From a virus: a DNA stretch of 42,150 nt. Of the stretch, positions 1 to 7,521 are shown in pieces. Location: IMG/VR virus record IMGVR_UViG_3300012926_000009, positions 1 through 42,150 of that record. The stretch is one strand, 5' to 3'. The notes below the pieces were generated by a model that worked only from the letters and a program-made list of their open reading frames with translations, made no database searches and was not told the DNA's origin. How positions within the stretch are numbered: the stretch's first letter is position 1; every line of letters begins with the position of its first letter. Both the position numbers and the translations under genes were made by a program.

Positions 1-39
1 CCACTTCTCCCATAAACCTTCCTTTTGCCGCATAGCACC

Positions 40-468
40 ATGGGCACTCGTGGGAGGACATCGGCGGCGGCTCTTTCGGTCGTTGCGCCGGCGTCCCCGC
101 AGGCGGTTGCGGCCCATCCGCAGGGTTTGACGCCTGCCCAGGCAAGGATTTGGGATTCGGTGATCGGCTCGCGGGGCGCCGATTTGATAGCGCCCGAGGC
201 TTACCCGGTGCTGGTCGAATATTGCCGCGTCGCAGCGCTGGCCAACCAGATCGCGGCCGAGCTCACCAAGTTCGACACCGGGCGCACCAAGAACACGACG
301 ACCATGCGGCGCTGGGCTGCGCTGCAGGCGATGCAGGAGCGGGCCGCGCGCAGTGTGGCGCTACTGGCCGGCAAGCTGCGTCTGACGCCATCTTCGCGGG
401 CCGCGCCGGGAACGGTGGGGCGCAACGCCGACAAGGGCGCCAAGTTCAAGCCGTGGCAGGCCGAATGA
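40..468 (+). CDS. terS: Terminase small subunit
   Basis: A 142-aa protein that probably recognises the packaging site and recruits the large terminase. The call rests on position (first gene, overlapping terL by ATGA), size, and a central helical segment rich in A, R and Q followed by a basic proline-containing tail, as in P27-like small terminases. No catalytic motif is expected. I use the ATG at 40; an in-frame TTG at 25 would add five residues, and neither start has a clear ribosome binding site. Only 39 bases precede the gene here, so upstream signals probably lie at the other end of the window if the genome is circular. Confidence 0.8.
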   Translation: MGTRGRTSAAALSVVAPASPQAVAAHPQGLTPAQARIWDSVIGSRGADLIAPEAYPVLVEYCRVAALANQIAAELTKFDTGRTKNTTTMRRWAALQAMQERAARSVALLAGKLRLTPSSRAAPGTVGRNADKGAKFKPWQAE

Positions 469-1991
469 AACGCCGCGGCAAGCCGTCCAGAGCCGAGCGC
501 AATATCGCCTGGTGCGAGCGCTACCTCGTCATTCCGGAGGGCCGATTCGTCGGCCGCAAGCTCAAGCTGGCCGAGTTCATGCGCGATGACTTCCGGGCCA
601 TTTATGACAACCCGGTGGGTACGCGGCGCGCCATCATTTCGCGGGGCCGCAAGAACGCCAAGACGACCGAATCGGCCATGATCCTGCTGCTGCACCTGTG
701 TGGGCCTGAGGCACGCCAGAACAGCCAGCTGTTTAGCGCCGCGCAGTCGCGCGAGCAGGCAGCGATCCTGTTCTCGCTGGCCGCCAAGATGGTGCGCATG
801 TCGATCGAGCTGCAAAGCTGCGTGGTGATCCGCGACACGAACAAGCAGCTGTTCTGCCCTGACCTTGGCACGCTGTACCGCGCGCTTTCGGCCGAGGCCG
901 CGACCGCCTTCGGTATTTCGCCGTCGCTGCTCGTGCACGACGAGCTGGGCAAGGTGCGTGGCCCGCGCAGCGAGCTGTACGAGGCGCTCGAAACGGCCAC
1001 TGCGGCGCAGGAAGAGCCGCTATCGATCGTGATATCGACTCAGGCGCCCAAGGACGACGACCTGCTGAGCATCCTGATCGACGATGCGCGCGCCGGCCAC
1101 GATCCGCGCACCGTGCTGCGCTTTCAATCGGCCCCGGAGGACATCGAGGATCCGTTCTCCGACGAGGCGATCCGGGCCGCCAACCCGGCCTTCGACCTGT
1201 TCATGAATCAGGCCGAGGTACGGGCCATGGCGCAGGATGCCAAGCGCATGGCCTCGCGCCAGCCGGAATATGAAAATCTGGTGCTGAACCGGCGGGTCGA
1301 GATGCGCTCGCCCTTCGTCTCGCGTGGCGTGTGGGCCATGAACGAGGCCGATCCGGGCGAGCTCACCGACCGCAAGGTCTGGTGCGGGCTGGACCTCTCC
1401 AGCGTGAACGATCTGACCGCGTTCGTCAGTGTCGACGATACCGGCGGGGTACATTGCACCTTCTGGCTGCCGCGCGAGGGCTTGGCCGATAAGGCGCGGC
1501 GGGACCGGGTGCCCTATGACCTGTGGGCCAAGGAGGGCCTGCTGCAGACGACGCCGGGCAGCGCGATCGAGTATGAGTTCGTGGCCGAGCACCTGCGCGG
1601 ATTTTTCGACCGCTACAACGTGCAGGCGATCGGCTTTGACCGCTACAACATGAAGCACCTGCGCGCGTGGCTGGTCAAGGCCGGGTTTTCCGAGGCCGAG
1701 CTCGCCAAGTTCGAGGACTTCGGGCAGGGCACAGTAAGCATGACGCCGGCGCTGCGCGAGCTCGAGGTCATGCTGCTCAACGGCCGGCTGCGCCACGGCA
1801 ATCATCCGATTTTGCGCATGTGCGCGGCCAACGCGAAGATCGTGGGCGAATCGGGCGCGCGCAAGTTCGACAAGCACCAGATGACGGGCCGTATCGACGG
1901 CATGGTGGCCCTGGCCATGGCGGTGGGCGTGATGCCGAGTCAGAGCGCCGGCCGCAGCGTGTACGAAGAGCGCGGAGTGCTGAGCGTATGA
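465..1991 (+). CDS. terL: Terminase large subunit
   Basis: Packaging motor, 508 aa: N-terminal ATPase and C-terminal nuclease. The segment SRGRKNAKTT (about residues 59-68) sits where the Walker A loop lies in HK97-type terminases, and LLVHDE (about 155-160) is the Walker B with catalytic Glu. The nuclease half begins near residue 307 with CGLDLSSVNDLTAF, giving a first metal-binding Asp, and ends near IDGMVALAMA (about 477), supplying another acidic residue. The frame is open upstream to 150, but the ATG at 465 overlapping the terS stop gives the normal family length. Its stop overlaps the next gene by ATGA. Confidence 0.95.
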   Translation: MKRRGKPSRAERNIAWCERYLVIPEGRFVGRKLKLAEFMRDDFRAIYDNPVGTRRAIISRGRKNAKTTESAMILLLHLCGPEARQNSQLFSAAQSREQAAILFSLAAKMVRMSIELQSCVVIRDTNKQLFCPDLGTLYRALSAEAATAFGISPSLLVHDELGKVRGPRSELYEALETATAAQEEPLSIVISTQAPKDDDLLSILIDDARAGHDPRTVLRFQSAPEDIEDPFSDEAIRAANPAFDLFMNQAEVRAMAQDAKRMASRQPEYENLVLNRRVEMRSPFVSRGVWAMNEADPGELTDRKVWCGLDLSSVNDLTAFVSVDDTGGVHCTFWLPREGLADKARRDRVPYDLWAKEGLLQTTPGSAIEYEFVAEHLRGFFDRYNVQAIGFDRYNMKHLRAWLVKAGFSEAELAKFEDFGQGTVSMTPALRELEVMLLNGRLRHGNHPILRMCAANAKIVGESGARKFDKHQMTGRIDGMVALAMAVGVMPSQSAGRSVYEERGVLSV

Positions 1992-2452
1992 CCCCCGAAC
2001 GCTATCAGCAAAGGCTGGCCGATAATCGTGCGCGGTGGCACACGAAGAAGACGGATTATTGGAAAACTCAAAAAGCTTGGCGCGATGCCAATCCTGAACA
2101 TGAGCGCAAACGATATCAAAAGAATCCTGGCCGTCGCATGTTTGAGCTAGTCAGGTCACGCGCGAAAGCTGCCAATCAAGAATTTGATCTGGATTGTGCT
2201 GACATCGTTGCTCGCGTCGCGGCTGGCCGCTGCGAGATGACGGGGATTCAATTCGTCGTTCGATTCGGCACGCGCAAGAACAAAAATTTCTACAATCCAT
2301 CAATCGATCGCATCGATTCGACTAGAGGCTATACGCGAGATAACGTGCGCATCGTGCTTTATGGATTAAACGTGATGATGAATACGTGGGGTGCGGAGAA
2401 AATACACGAGATTTCAAATGCGCTCAAACAACACGCGGCAGGAACGAACTGA
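1988..2452 (+). CDS. HNH-like free-standing endonuclease
   Basis: A 154-aa basic protein. Its C-terminal half carries CEMTG (about 82-86) and SIDRIDSTRGYTRDN (about 105-119), a pattern typical of small HNH-like nucleases that come as solitary genes in phages. The N-terminal half (residues 1-60) is very rich in R, K, W and Q and probably binds DNA. Base composition is visibly more A/T-rich than terL and the portal gene, suggesting recent arrival. It is wedged between terL and portal with overlaps on both sides, so both neighbours stay translationally linked. Catalytic residues are not all certain from reading alone; a role in terminase function is possible, but a second HNH near terS fits that role better. 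Confidence 0.7.
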   Translation: MTPERYQQRLADNRARWHTKKTDYWKTQKAWRDANPEHERKRYQKNPGRRMFELVRSRAKAANQEFDLDCADIVARVAAGRCEMTGIQFVVRFGTRKNKNFYNPSIDRIDSTRGYTRDNVRIVLYGLNVMMNTWGAEKIHEISNALKQHAAGTN

Positions 2453-3960
2453 TGAGTTTCGCTGGGAAAATCGCTGCGTGGTTGAAAAAAAGCAGTTCCC
2501 CTGATTGGGGCACTTTAGAAAGATATTTGGCTTGGGCATTTGGCGGAGGGGCGGCCTCTTCTGGGGTCATCGTGAATCCTCAAACCGCCCTTCAGTCCGC
2601 CGCCGTGTTCGCCTGCGTCAAGGTGCTGGCCGAGTCGATCGCGATGCTCCCATGCACGGTCTACCAGCAGGGCGCCGGCGCCAAACGCACTCCGGCGCTC
2701 GATCATTCGCTCTACGATCTGTTGCGCTACCAGCCGAACGAATGGCAGACCTCGGTCGAATTCTTCGAAATGCTGGTCGCCGCTTTATGCCTGCGCGGCA
2801 ACGGCTATGCATGGATCAACAAGACGCGCTCTGGCGATGTGGCCGAGCTTTTGCCGCTACATCCGGACATGGTGAACGTGACCATGAAGACAGGCTTTGC
2901 CCTGAACTACCAGATCACGATGCCGGACGGCTCGTTCAAGGACATGGGGCCCGGCGAGCTGTTCCATGTGCGCGGACTGACCCTGAACGGCTGGCTCGGT
3001 ATCTCGCCGATCGCCTACGCGCGCGAATCGATAGGACTGGCGCTCGCTGCGGAGAAATTTGGCGGGCAGCTCTTCCGCAACGGCGCCAAGATGAGCGGCG
3101 TCCTCGAAGTCCCGATGAAGCTGTCGGACGAGGCGCTCAAGCGCATGAAGGAATCGTTTGACCTGGCAAGCAGTGGAGAGAACGCGCACAAGACGGCGAT
3201 CCTTGAAGAAGGCACGAAGTACACCAAAATAGGCATCACGCCGGAGGACTCTCAGTTTCTCGAAACCCGCAAGTATCAGCGTAGCGAGATCGCGGCCATC
3301 TATCGCGTGCCGGCGCACTTGATCAACGATCTGGAGAAGGCGACCTTCTCCAACATCGAGCAGTTAGGGCTTGAATTTGTGACGCTGTGCCTGATGCCGT
3401 GGTTCACGCGCATAGAGCAGGCGATCCGGCGCGATCTGATCACGCGCGAAGAGCGCAAAACCTACGGCGTGTCGTTCGACATATCCGCCATGTTCCGTGG
3501 GGACGCTGCGGCACGCTCGGCGTATTACAAGGACGGCATTCTGACAGGCTGGTTGACCCGCAACGAGGCGCGCGCCATCGAATCCTCGCTTGGTATCCTG
3601 CTCAACCCAATTGTTGGCCTTGACATTCCGATGATGCCGCTCAATATGACCGATGGCACGAAAATGCCGGTGCCACAGCCTGCGAAGCCCGACACGGCTC
3701 CGATCAAGAGCGAACCGCCCTCGGATGCGGTCGCAAAACTCACCGATTCGATGCAAAGCGTGGAGCGCAAGCTCGCTTTGGTGCACAGTTTCCCGTCGCA
3801 ACCTGTCGTGAACGTCCATTCGGAGCCTGCTCCGGTGACGATTCACGTGACCAAGGAGCTGAACGAAGACGAGTCGCGCCAGCGTTTGGAGTTCGTTTTT
3901 GACGAAAATCGCGAAATTATCGGCGCAGAAATCGTGCGCGAGCCGGTCGCAAGTGCCTAA
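2452..3960 (+). CDS. Portal protein (HK97 family)
   Basis: A 502-aa portal subunit; twelve copies form the DNA channel at one capsid vertex and dock the terminase. It has hallmark features: ALQSAAVFACVKVLAESIA near residues 45-63, the arm region with GNGYAWINKTRSGDV, LFHVRGLTLNGWLGISPI, and the late helix with RKYQRSEIAAIYRVPAHLI. The C-terminal 100 residues are proline-rich and low complexity (PVPQPAKPDTAPIKSEPPSD), then a short acidic segment. The start overlaps the HNH stop (TGATG). Length is slightly above the usual HK97-type range because of that tail. Confidence 0.94.
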   Translation: MSFAGKIAAWLKKSSSPDWGTLERYLAWAFGGGAASSGVIVNPQTALQSAAVFACVKVLAESIAMLPCTVYQQGAGAKRTPALDHSLYDLLRYQPNEWQTSVEFFEMLVAALCLRGNGYAWINKTRSGDVAELLPLHPDMVNVTMKTGFALNYQITMPDGSFKDMGPGELFHVRGLTLNGWLGISPIAYARESIGLALAAEKFGGQLFRNGAKMSGVLEVPMKLSDEALKRMKESFDLASSGENAHKTAILEEGTKYTKIGITPEDSQFLETRKYQRSEIAAIYRVPAHLINDLEKATFSNIEQLGLEFVTLCLMPWFTRIEQAIRRDLITREERKTYGVSFDISAMFRGDAAARSAYYKDGILTGWLTRNEARAIESSLGILLNPIVGLDIPMMPLNMTDGTKMPVPQPAKPDTAPIKSEPPSDAVAKLTDSMQSVERKLALVHSFPSQPVVNVHSEPAPVTIHVTKELNEDESRQRLEFVFDENREIIGAEIVREPVASA

Positions 3961-4369
3961 AAACAGCCAATTGAGCAGTGCCGCGGTCAATATGCAGGCT
4001 GATGCGCTCGCCGCGATGCTCAACGACGGCTATTTGTGCATTTTTACCGGTTCTCAGCCCGCTAATGCCGATTCGCCGTTGAATGGCACGCTGCTTGCGA
4101 AATTACGCTTCGATTCTGTCGCCGCCAGGCAATCATCCGACGGAAGAGTCCAATTCAAGGCATTGAAGACGGCGGAAGCGATTGCGACGGGCGAAGCCGC
4201 ATGGTTTCGCGCCTACCGCAGCGACGGCGAGACCGTCGTGCTCGACGGCACCATTGATATGCACGGCAATGGCGCCAATCTTGAGGTGAACACAACGCAC
4301 ATTGCGCTGGGGGCCAAGGTGAGCATAGGAAATTTCGTCCATTCTGTTCCCAAGGCCGCCCGTGGCTGA
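3953..4369 (+). CDS. Conserved phage structural-like protein
   Basis: A 138-aa protein of a type common in tailed-phage structural clusters. LSSAAVNMQADALAAMLNDG near the N-terminus, then YLCIFTGSQPANADSPLNG and alternating beta segments, resembles small proteins found near head or tail genes whose function is not established. I chose the GTG at 3953 (8-base overlap with the portal gene) because it keeps the N-terminal LSSAAVN segment; an ATG at 3992 would remove it. It starts the block of appendage-like genes between portal and protease. Confidence 0.65.
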   Translation: MPKNSQLSSAAVNMQADALAAMLNDGYLCIFTGSQPANADSPLNGTLLAKLRFDSVAARQSSDGRVQFKALKTAEAIATGEAAWFRAYRSDGETVVLDGTIDMHGNGANLEVNTTHIALGAKVSIGNFVHSVPKAARG

Positions 4370-4547
4370 ATTCAACACGAAGCAGGCTCAGTCGGCGACC
4401 CTGTCGGCGGTCGTGATCCGCGCCGACGGCAGTCGTGAGGACCTTGGAGTTATCTCCTATTGGCACCGTAACCCGCTCATGCGCCTGTGGTATCGCTGGG
4501 TGCGCGGTGTCAAGGGCCGTTATTATCCGCCGTCAGGCGAAAGGTAG
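4362..4547 (+). CDS. Small basic protein, unknown
   Basis: A 61-aa protein starting at GTG 4362, overlapping the previous stop by 8 bases. Two beta-like stretches (ATLSAVVIRADG, REDLGVISYWHR) precede a basic aromatic C-terminus (LWYRWVRGVKGRYYP). I do not recognise a family. The tight overlap and the next gene four bases downstream support translation as part of the structural operon. Confidence 0.6.
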   Translation: MAEFNTKQAQSATLSAVVIRADGSREDLGVISYWHRNPLMRLWYRWVRGVKGRYYPPSGER

Positions 4548-4550
4548 CCC

Positions 4551-5192
4551 ATGGCTAACGCGATCACCAGCAAGGCGAAGGAGATTTACACCGGCCGCAT
4601 GATCGGCGCCTCGCCCACTCAAGCCGAGCCGAAGATCGTGACGTGGGGCTTAAATCCATCGGCGCTCACCGCCGCCGCGACCGATATCGCGATGTTTCAG
4701 GAATCCGGAGAGGCGCGTGTCACGGCGACTAGCTCGCAGGTGACCACGACCACCAGCAACGACACCTACCAGCTGGTCGGCACCATCACCGCGAGCACCA
4801 CGCGCGCGATCACCGAGTTCGGCGCCTTCGATTCGGCCACGCAGCCGGCGGTGGCGGCAGTCGCGGCTGGCGGAGTAGTCGCATCCAACTCGGCCACGAC
4901 GCTGAACACCGCCGCGACCTTCACGCCTGGCAACAACAACTACATCCAGATCCGCACCGAGGTCATGAAGGTTACGGCCGGCAGCGGGACGACCGCGCTG
5001 ACCGTAACACGGGCGCAGAACGGATCCTCCGCTATCTCGACCATCGCAGTGTCGGATACGGTGACGCCTGGCAATCCGCCCGGGCAGAGCGGCATCACGG
5101 GCGGCAACATGTTTGTGCACTCGGATTTCTCGGTGATCAATTTGAACGCATCGGACTCGATCGCCTTTACGCACAAGGTGCAGTTCTCATGA
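4551..5192 (+). CDS. Beta-rich structural protein (appendage or decoration)
   Basis: A 213-aa protein with high Thr, Ser and Ala, predicted mostly beta. The segment NNNYIQIRTEVMKVTAGSG followed by TTALTVTRAQNGSS matches a beta module that recurs in phage structural proteins (an I-x-I-x-x-E-x-M-x-V turn followed by LTVTR-x-x-x-G). The N-terminus contains TSKAKEIYTGRMIG and TWGLNP. It is probably an external virion protein; whether it belongs to head, neck or fibre cannot be read from sequence. Its stop overlaps the next ATG. Confidence 0.6.
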   Translation: MANAITSKAKEIYTGRMIGASPTQAEPKIVTWGLNPSALTAAATDIAMFQESGEARVTATSSQVTTTTSNDTYQLVGTITASTTRAITEFGAFDSATQPAVAAVAAGGVVASNSATTLNTAATFTPGNNNYIQIRTEVMKVTAGSGTTALTVTRAQNGSSAISTIAVSDTVTPGNPPGQSGITGGNMFVHSDFSVINLNASDSIAFTHKVQFS

Positions 5193-5752
5193 GCCAGGGC
5201 TACGTCGAATGCCCACTCGCAACAGGCGAGGATGGTGCGGCGCTCAGCAACACGACTACGCCGACGAGCATTTTGCCGGCTGCGCGCAAGATCACGCTGC
5301 CGCCGTACTTCTTCAACGCGATCGGCAAGATGCTGCGCGTGTTCGCCTCCGGCCGCATCAGCACGCTCACCGCCGCGCCAGGCACGCTTACGCTCGATAT
5401 CCGCTTCGGCTCGGTGATCGTGTTCACGACGGGCGCGATGAATTTGAACGTGACGGCTCAGACGAATGCAAGCTGGCGCTTCAATGCAGAAATGACATGC
5501 CGGGCGATCGGATCCGGCACCAGTGCCAACATGCTGAGCACAGCAGAATGGAAAACACGCGCGATTATCGGAAGTGCAGCCGTCGCAACTGGAGGCGATA
5601 ACGTGGATGTGCTGCCAGATACAGCACCCGCTGTCGGTACAGGCTTTGATTCCACAGCGCTGCAACAGGTCGATTTCTTCGCTACGTGGTCGGTCGCAAG
5701 CGCCTCCAATTCGATCCTGTGCCATCAGTTCGCGCTTGAATTGATGAACTGA
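5189..5752 (+). CDS. Beta-rich structural protein, unknown
   Basis: A 187-aa protein translationally coupled to its upstream neighbour by ATGA. The middle is beta-rich with small residues (ISTLTAAPGTLTLDIRFGS, FTTGAMNLNVTAQTN), and the C-terminus ends with an aromatic FFATWSVASASNS stretch. No enzyme motif is visible. Such profiles are usual for phage decoration, collar or fibre-associated proteins; the assignment is inferred from composition and neighbours. Confidence 0.55.
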   Translation: MSQGYVECPLATGEDGAALSNTTTPTSILPAARKITLPPYFFNAIGKMLRVFASGRISTLTAAPGTLTLDIRFGSVIVFTTGAMNLNVTAQTNASWRFNAEMTCRAIGSGTSANMLSTAEWKTRAIIGSAAVATGGDNVDVLPDTAPAVGTGFDSTALQQVDFFATWSVASASNSILCHQFALELMN

Positions 5753-5767
5753 GCCGCGAGGGAGCCC

Positions 5768-6130
5768 ATGCCCCTTTTCGCGGACCGGGTCAAAGACATC
5801 ACCACCACGACCGGGACCGGCTCCGTCACGCTCTCCGGCGTTCCTCCGGCTGGTTTCCAGTCGTTCGCAACCGCCTTCGGTGCTTCGCCGGTTTTTGTGA
5901 GCTATTGCATAGCCGATCAGCTCGGCGGCAACTGGGAAGTGGGCAAGGGCACCTTCAACGGCACCACGACACTAACGCGCGACATGGTGCGCGGCAGTAG
6001 CAACGCTGGTGCTTTGGTCAACTTCGAGGCCGGTATCAAGGATGTGTTTGTCACGGCAGCGGCCGAGGACGTCGATAACGCGAACATTGGATTTGTTTAC
6101 GCGCAAGCGCGCGGCTTCATGATGCCTTGA
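5768..6130 (+). CDS. Conserved phage appendage protein
   Basis: A 120-aa protein with a strong ribosome binding site (GAGGGAG). It begins PLFADRVKDITTTTGTGSV and contains SYCIADQLGGNWEVGKGTF, TTTLTRDMVRGSSN and NFEAGIKDVFVT. This arrangement is familiar from small proteins encoded near tail fibres or structural clusters in many phages. Function unknown; probably a fibre-attached or capsid-surface domain. Confidence 0.7.
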   Translation: MPLFADRVKDITTTTGTGSVTLSGVPPAGFQSFATAFGASPVFVSYCIADQLGGNWEVGKGTFNGTTTLTRDMVRGSSNAGALVNFEAGIKDVFVTAAAEDVDNANIGFVYAQARGFMMP

Positions 6131-6140
6131 GGGGAAACGC

Positions 6141-6575
6141 ATGCCCGCCAATACCGATCCAATCTTCTCCGCCAAGGGCGACGTATCTAACAATTCCGGC
6201 ACCGGGATGAACGCGCTCATTCTGACGGCCGCGAACGACTATACAGGCGCCGGGGCAAACAATTCTCTGGTGTTCACTGCCGATGCTACCAATGGCTCAT
6301 ACGTTGAGCGATTGAGATTCAAAGCAGGCGGGACCAATGTCGCGAGTGTGGCGCGCATCTTCCTAAACAACGGATCCGGCCCAACGACAGCTACCAATAA
6401 CGTCTTCTATGGCGAATTGAGTCTGCCGGCGACTACCGCGATTGCGACTGCTTCGACCATTGATCTGGACTATCCAATGGGATTCGTGCTGCCGGCCGGA
6501 TTCAGGATCTATGTCGGTCTTGGCACCACGGTTGCTGCAGGATGGGTGGTCACGGCCATCGCCGGGAGATATTGA
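6141..6575 (+). CDS. Beta-rich structural protein, unknown
   Basis: A 144-aa protein preceded by a good ribosome binding site (GAGGGG). The text reads like a jelly-roll or Ig-like chain: NSLVFTADATNGSYVERLRF, ASVARIFLNNGSGPTTATNN, YPMGFVLPAGFRIYVGLGT, GWVVTAIAGRY. The final part, an LPAGFRIYVGLG strand after a hydrophobic loop, is common in small phage virion proteins. No catalytic residues. The next gene starts on the base after its stop. Confidence 0.6.
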   Translation: MPANTDPIFSAKGDVSNNSGTGMNALILTAANDYTGAGANNSLVFTADATNGSYVERLRFKAGGTNVASVARIFLNNGSGPTTATNNVFYGELSLPATTAIATASTIDLDYPMGFVLPAGFRIYVGLGTTVAAGWVVTAIAGRY

Positions 6576-7517
6576 GTGCTTGATTTTTTTCACACTCCAT
6601 CGAAGTTCACGGGAGATGTGCAGATATTCAATGCCAACGCAGCGGCTGCTGGCGTCGGTTGGTCGATTTGGAAAAAACCGCGCGGCGTTTCCATGTGCTA
6701 CATCTTTGGCCTTGCGGGTGGGGGAGGCGGAGGAGCCGGATTCGTTGGGGCTGCCAGCGGTGCAAGTGGTGGCTCGGGAGGAGGTTCATCTGCCCAAGCC
6801 GTGCTGCAGATCCCAGCCTTTTTCCTTCCAGATGTTTTGTTTGTTAGTGTGGGAGTCGGAGGCGCTGGTGGATCGGCAGGCGGCGGCAGTGCCGGTATTG
6901 CAACACGGGTAGCGGTCTCCCCAGATACGGTCGCCAATAACACGCTTGTTCTTGTTAATGGCGGCGGAGCCGGGCTTATTGGCGTGGCATCTGGCACCGC
7001 CTCTGCAGGCAGCGGCGGTGGTGCCTTGTCCGTTACTTCCATGTGTCTAGCAGGATCAGGACTAATGCAACAAATAGGAGGATCTGGCGGCGGTGGCAGT
7101 GGAGCGGCCACGACTGCGGCAGCTGGAGGTAACAGTATCCTCTCAACTACTGGAGTATTTTTGACTGGAGGAGCGGGCGGCGGATCAATTGCCACGGCTG
7201 GAACGGGTGGGGCGGGTGGTAATGTCACTGGAGCCGGGATTTTCCCCACGCTTACAGGTGGTGCGGGCGGTGCGACGACGAATCCTGGAATAGCTGGTTC
7301 AGGCGGGTATGTGCTTAGCGGTGGTACTTGGCCGAGGGCGCATTTTGGTGGAAGTGGAGGCGGTGGCAGCGGTCCCACTGGCACTGGCGCCGGTGCTGTG
7401 GGTGGCTGTGGCGGCATCGGTTCCGGTGGCGGCGGTGGTGGCGCCATGTTCACAGGCGGCACGGGAGGTCTTGGCGGTCGCGGTGGTGATGGCATCGTAA
7501 TCATCATCTCGTGGTGA
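6576..7517 (+). CDS. Glycine-rich fibre/adhesin-like protein
   Basis: A 313-aa protein with a short N-terminal domain (FFHTPSKFTGDVQIFNANAA, then GWSIWKKPRGVSMCYIFGLA) followed by about 250 residues dominated by Gly with Ala, Ser, Thr and spaced hydrophobics. An aromatic W-x-KP-x-G segment leading into a poly-Gly core is a known architecture of phage appendage proteins, and long glycine-rich stretches can form polyglycine-II sandwiches in fibre-tip adhesins. It starts at GTG immediately after the previous TGA. The opposite-strand open frame over this region is a composition artefact. Probable surface-exposed recognition or fibre protein; the host ligand cannot be inferred. Confidence 0.65.
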   Translation: MLDFFHTPSKFTGDVQIFNANAAAAGVGWSIWKKPRGVSMCYIFGLAGGGGGGAGFVGAASGASGGSGGGSSAQAVLQIPAFFLPDVLFVSVGVGGAGGSAGGGSAGIATRVAVSPDTVANNTLVLVNGGGAGLIGVASGTASAGSGGGALSVTSMCLAGSGLMQQIGGSGGGGSGAATTAAAGGNSILSTTGVFLTGGAGGGSIATAGTGGAGGNVTGAGIFPTLTGGAGGATTNPGIAGSGGYVLSGGTWPRAHFGGSGGGGSGPTGTGAGAVGGCGGIGSGGGGGGAMFTGGTGGLGGRGGDGIVIIISW

Positions 7518-7521
7518 ACGC

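Noticed and set aside
150-464. N-terminal extension of terL in its own frame
   Set aside because: It covers terS in another frame and has no family resemblance; the ATGA start at 465 gives the normal length.
1020-1877. Minus-strand open frame of 285 codons over terL
   Set aside because: High-GC shadow of a clearly conserved terminase gene; no motif or start signal.
4940-5725. Minus-strand open frame of 261 codons over two structural genes
   Set aside because: Opposite to two coupled plus-strand genes with natural beta-rich sequence; composition artefact.
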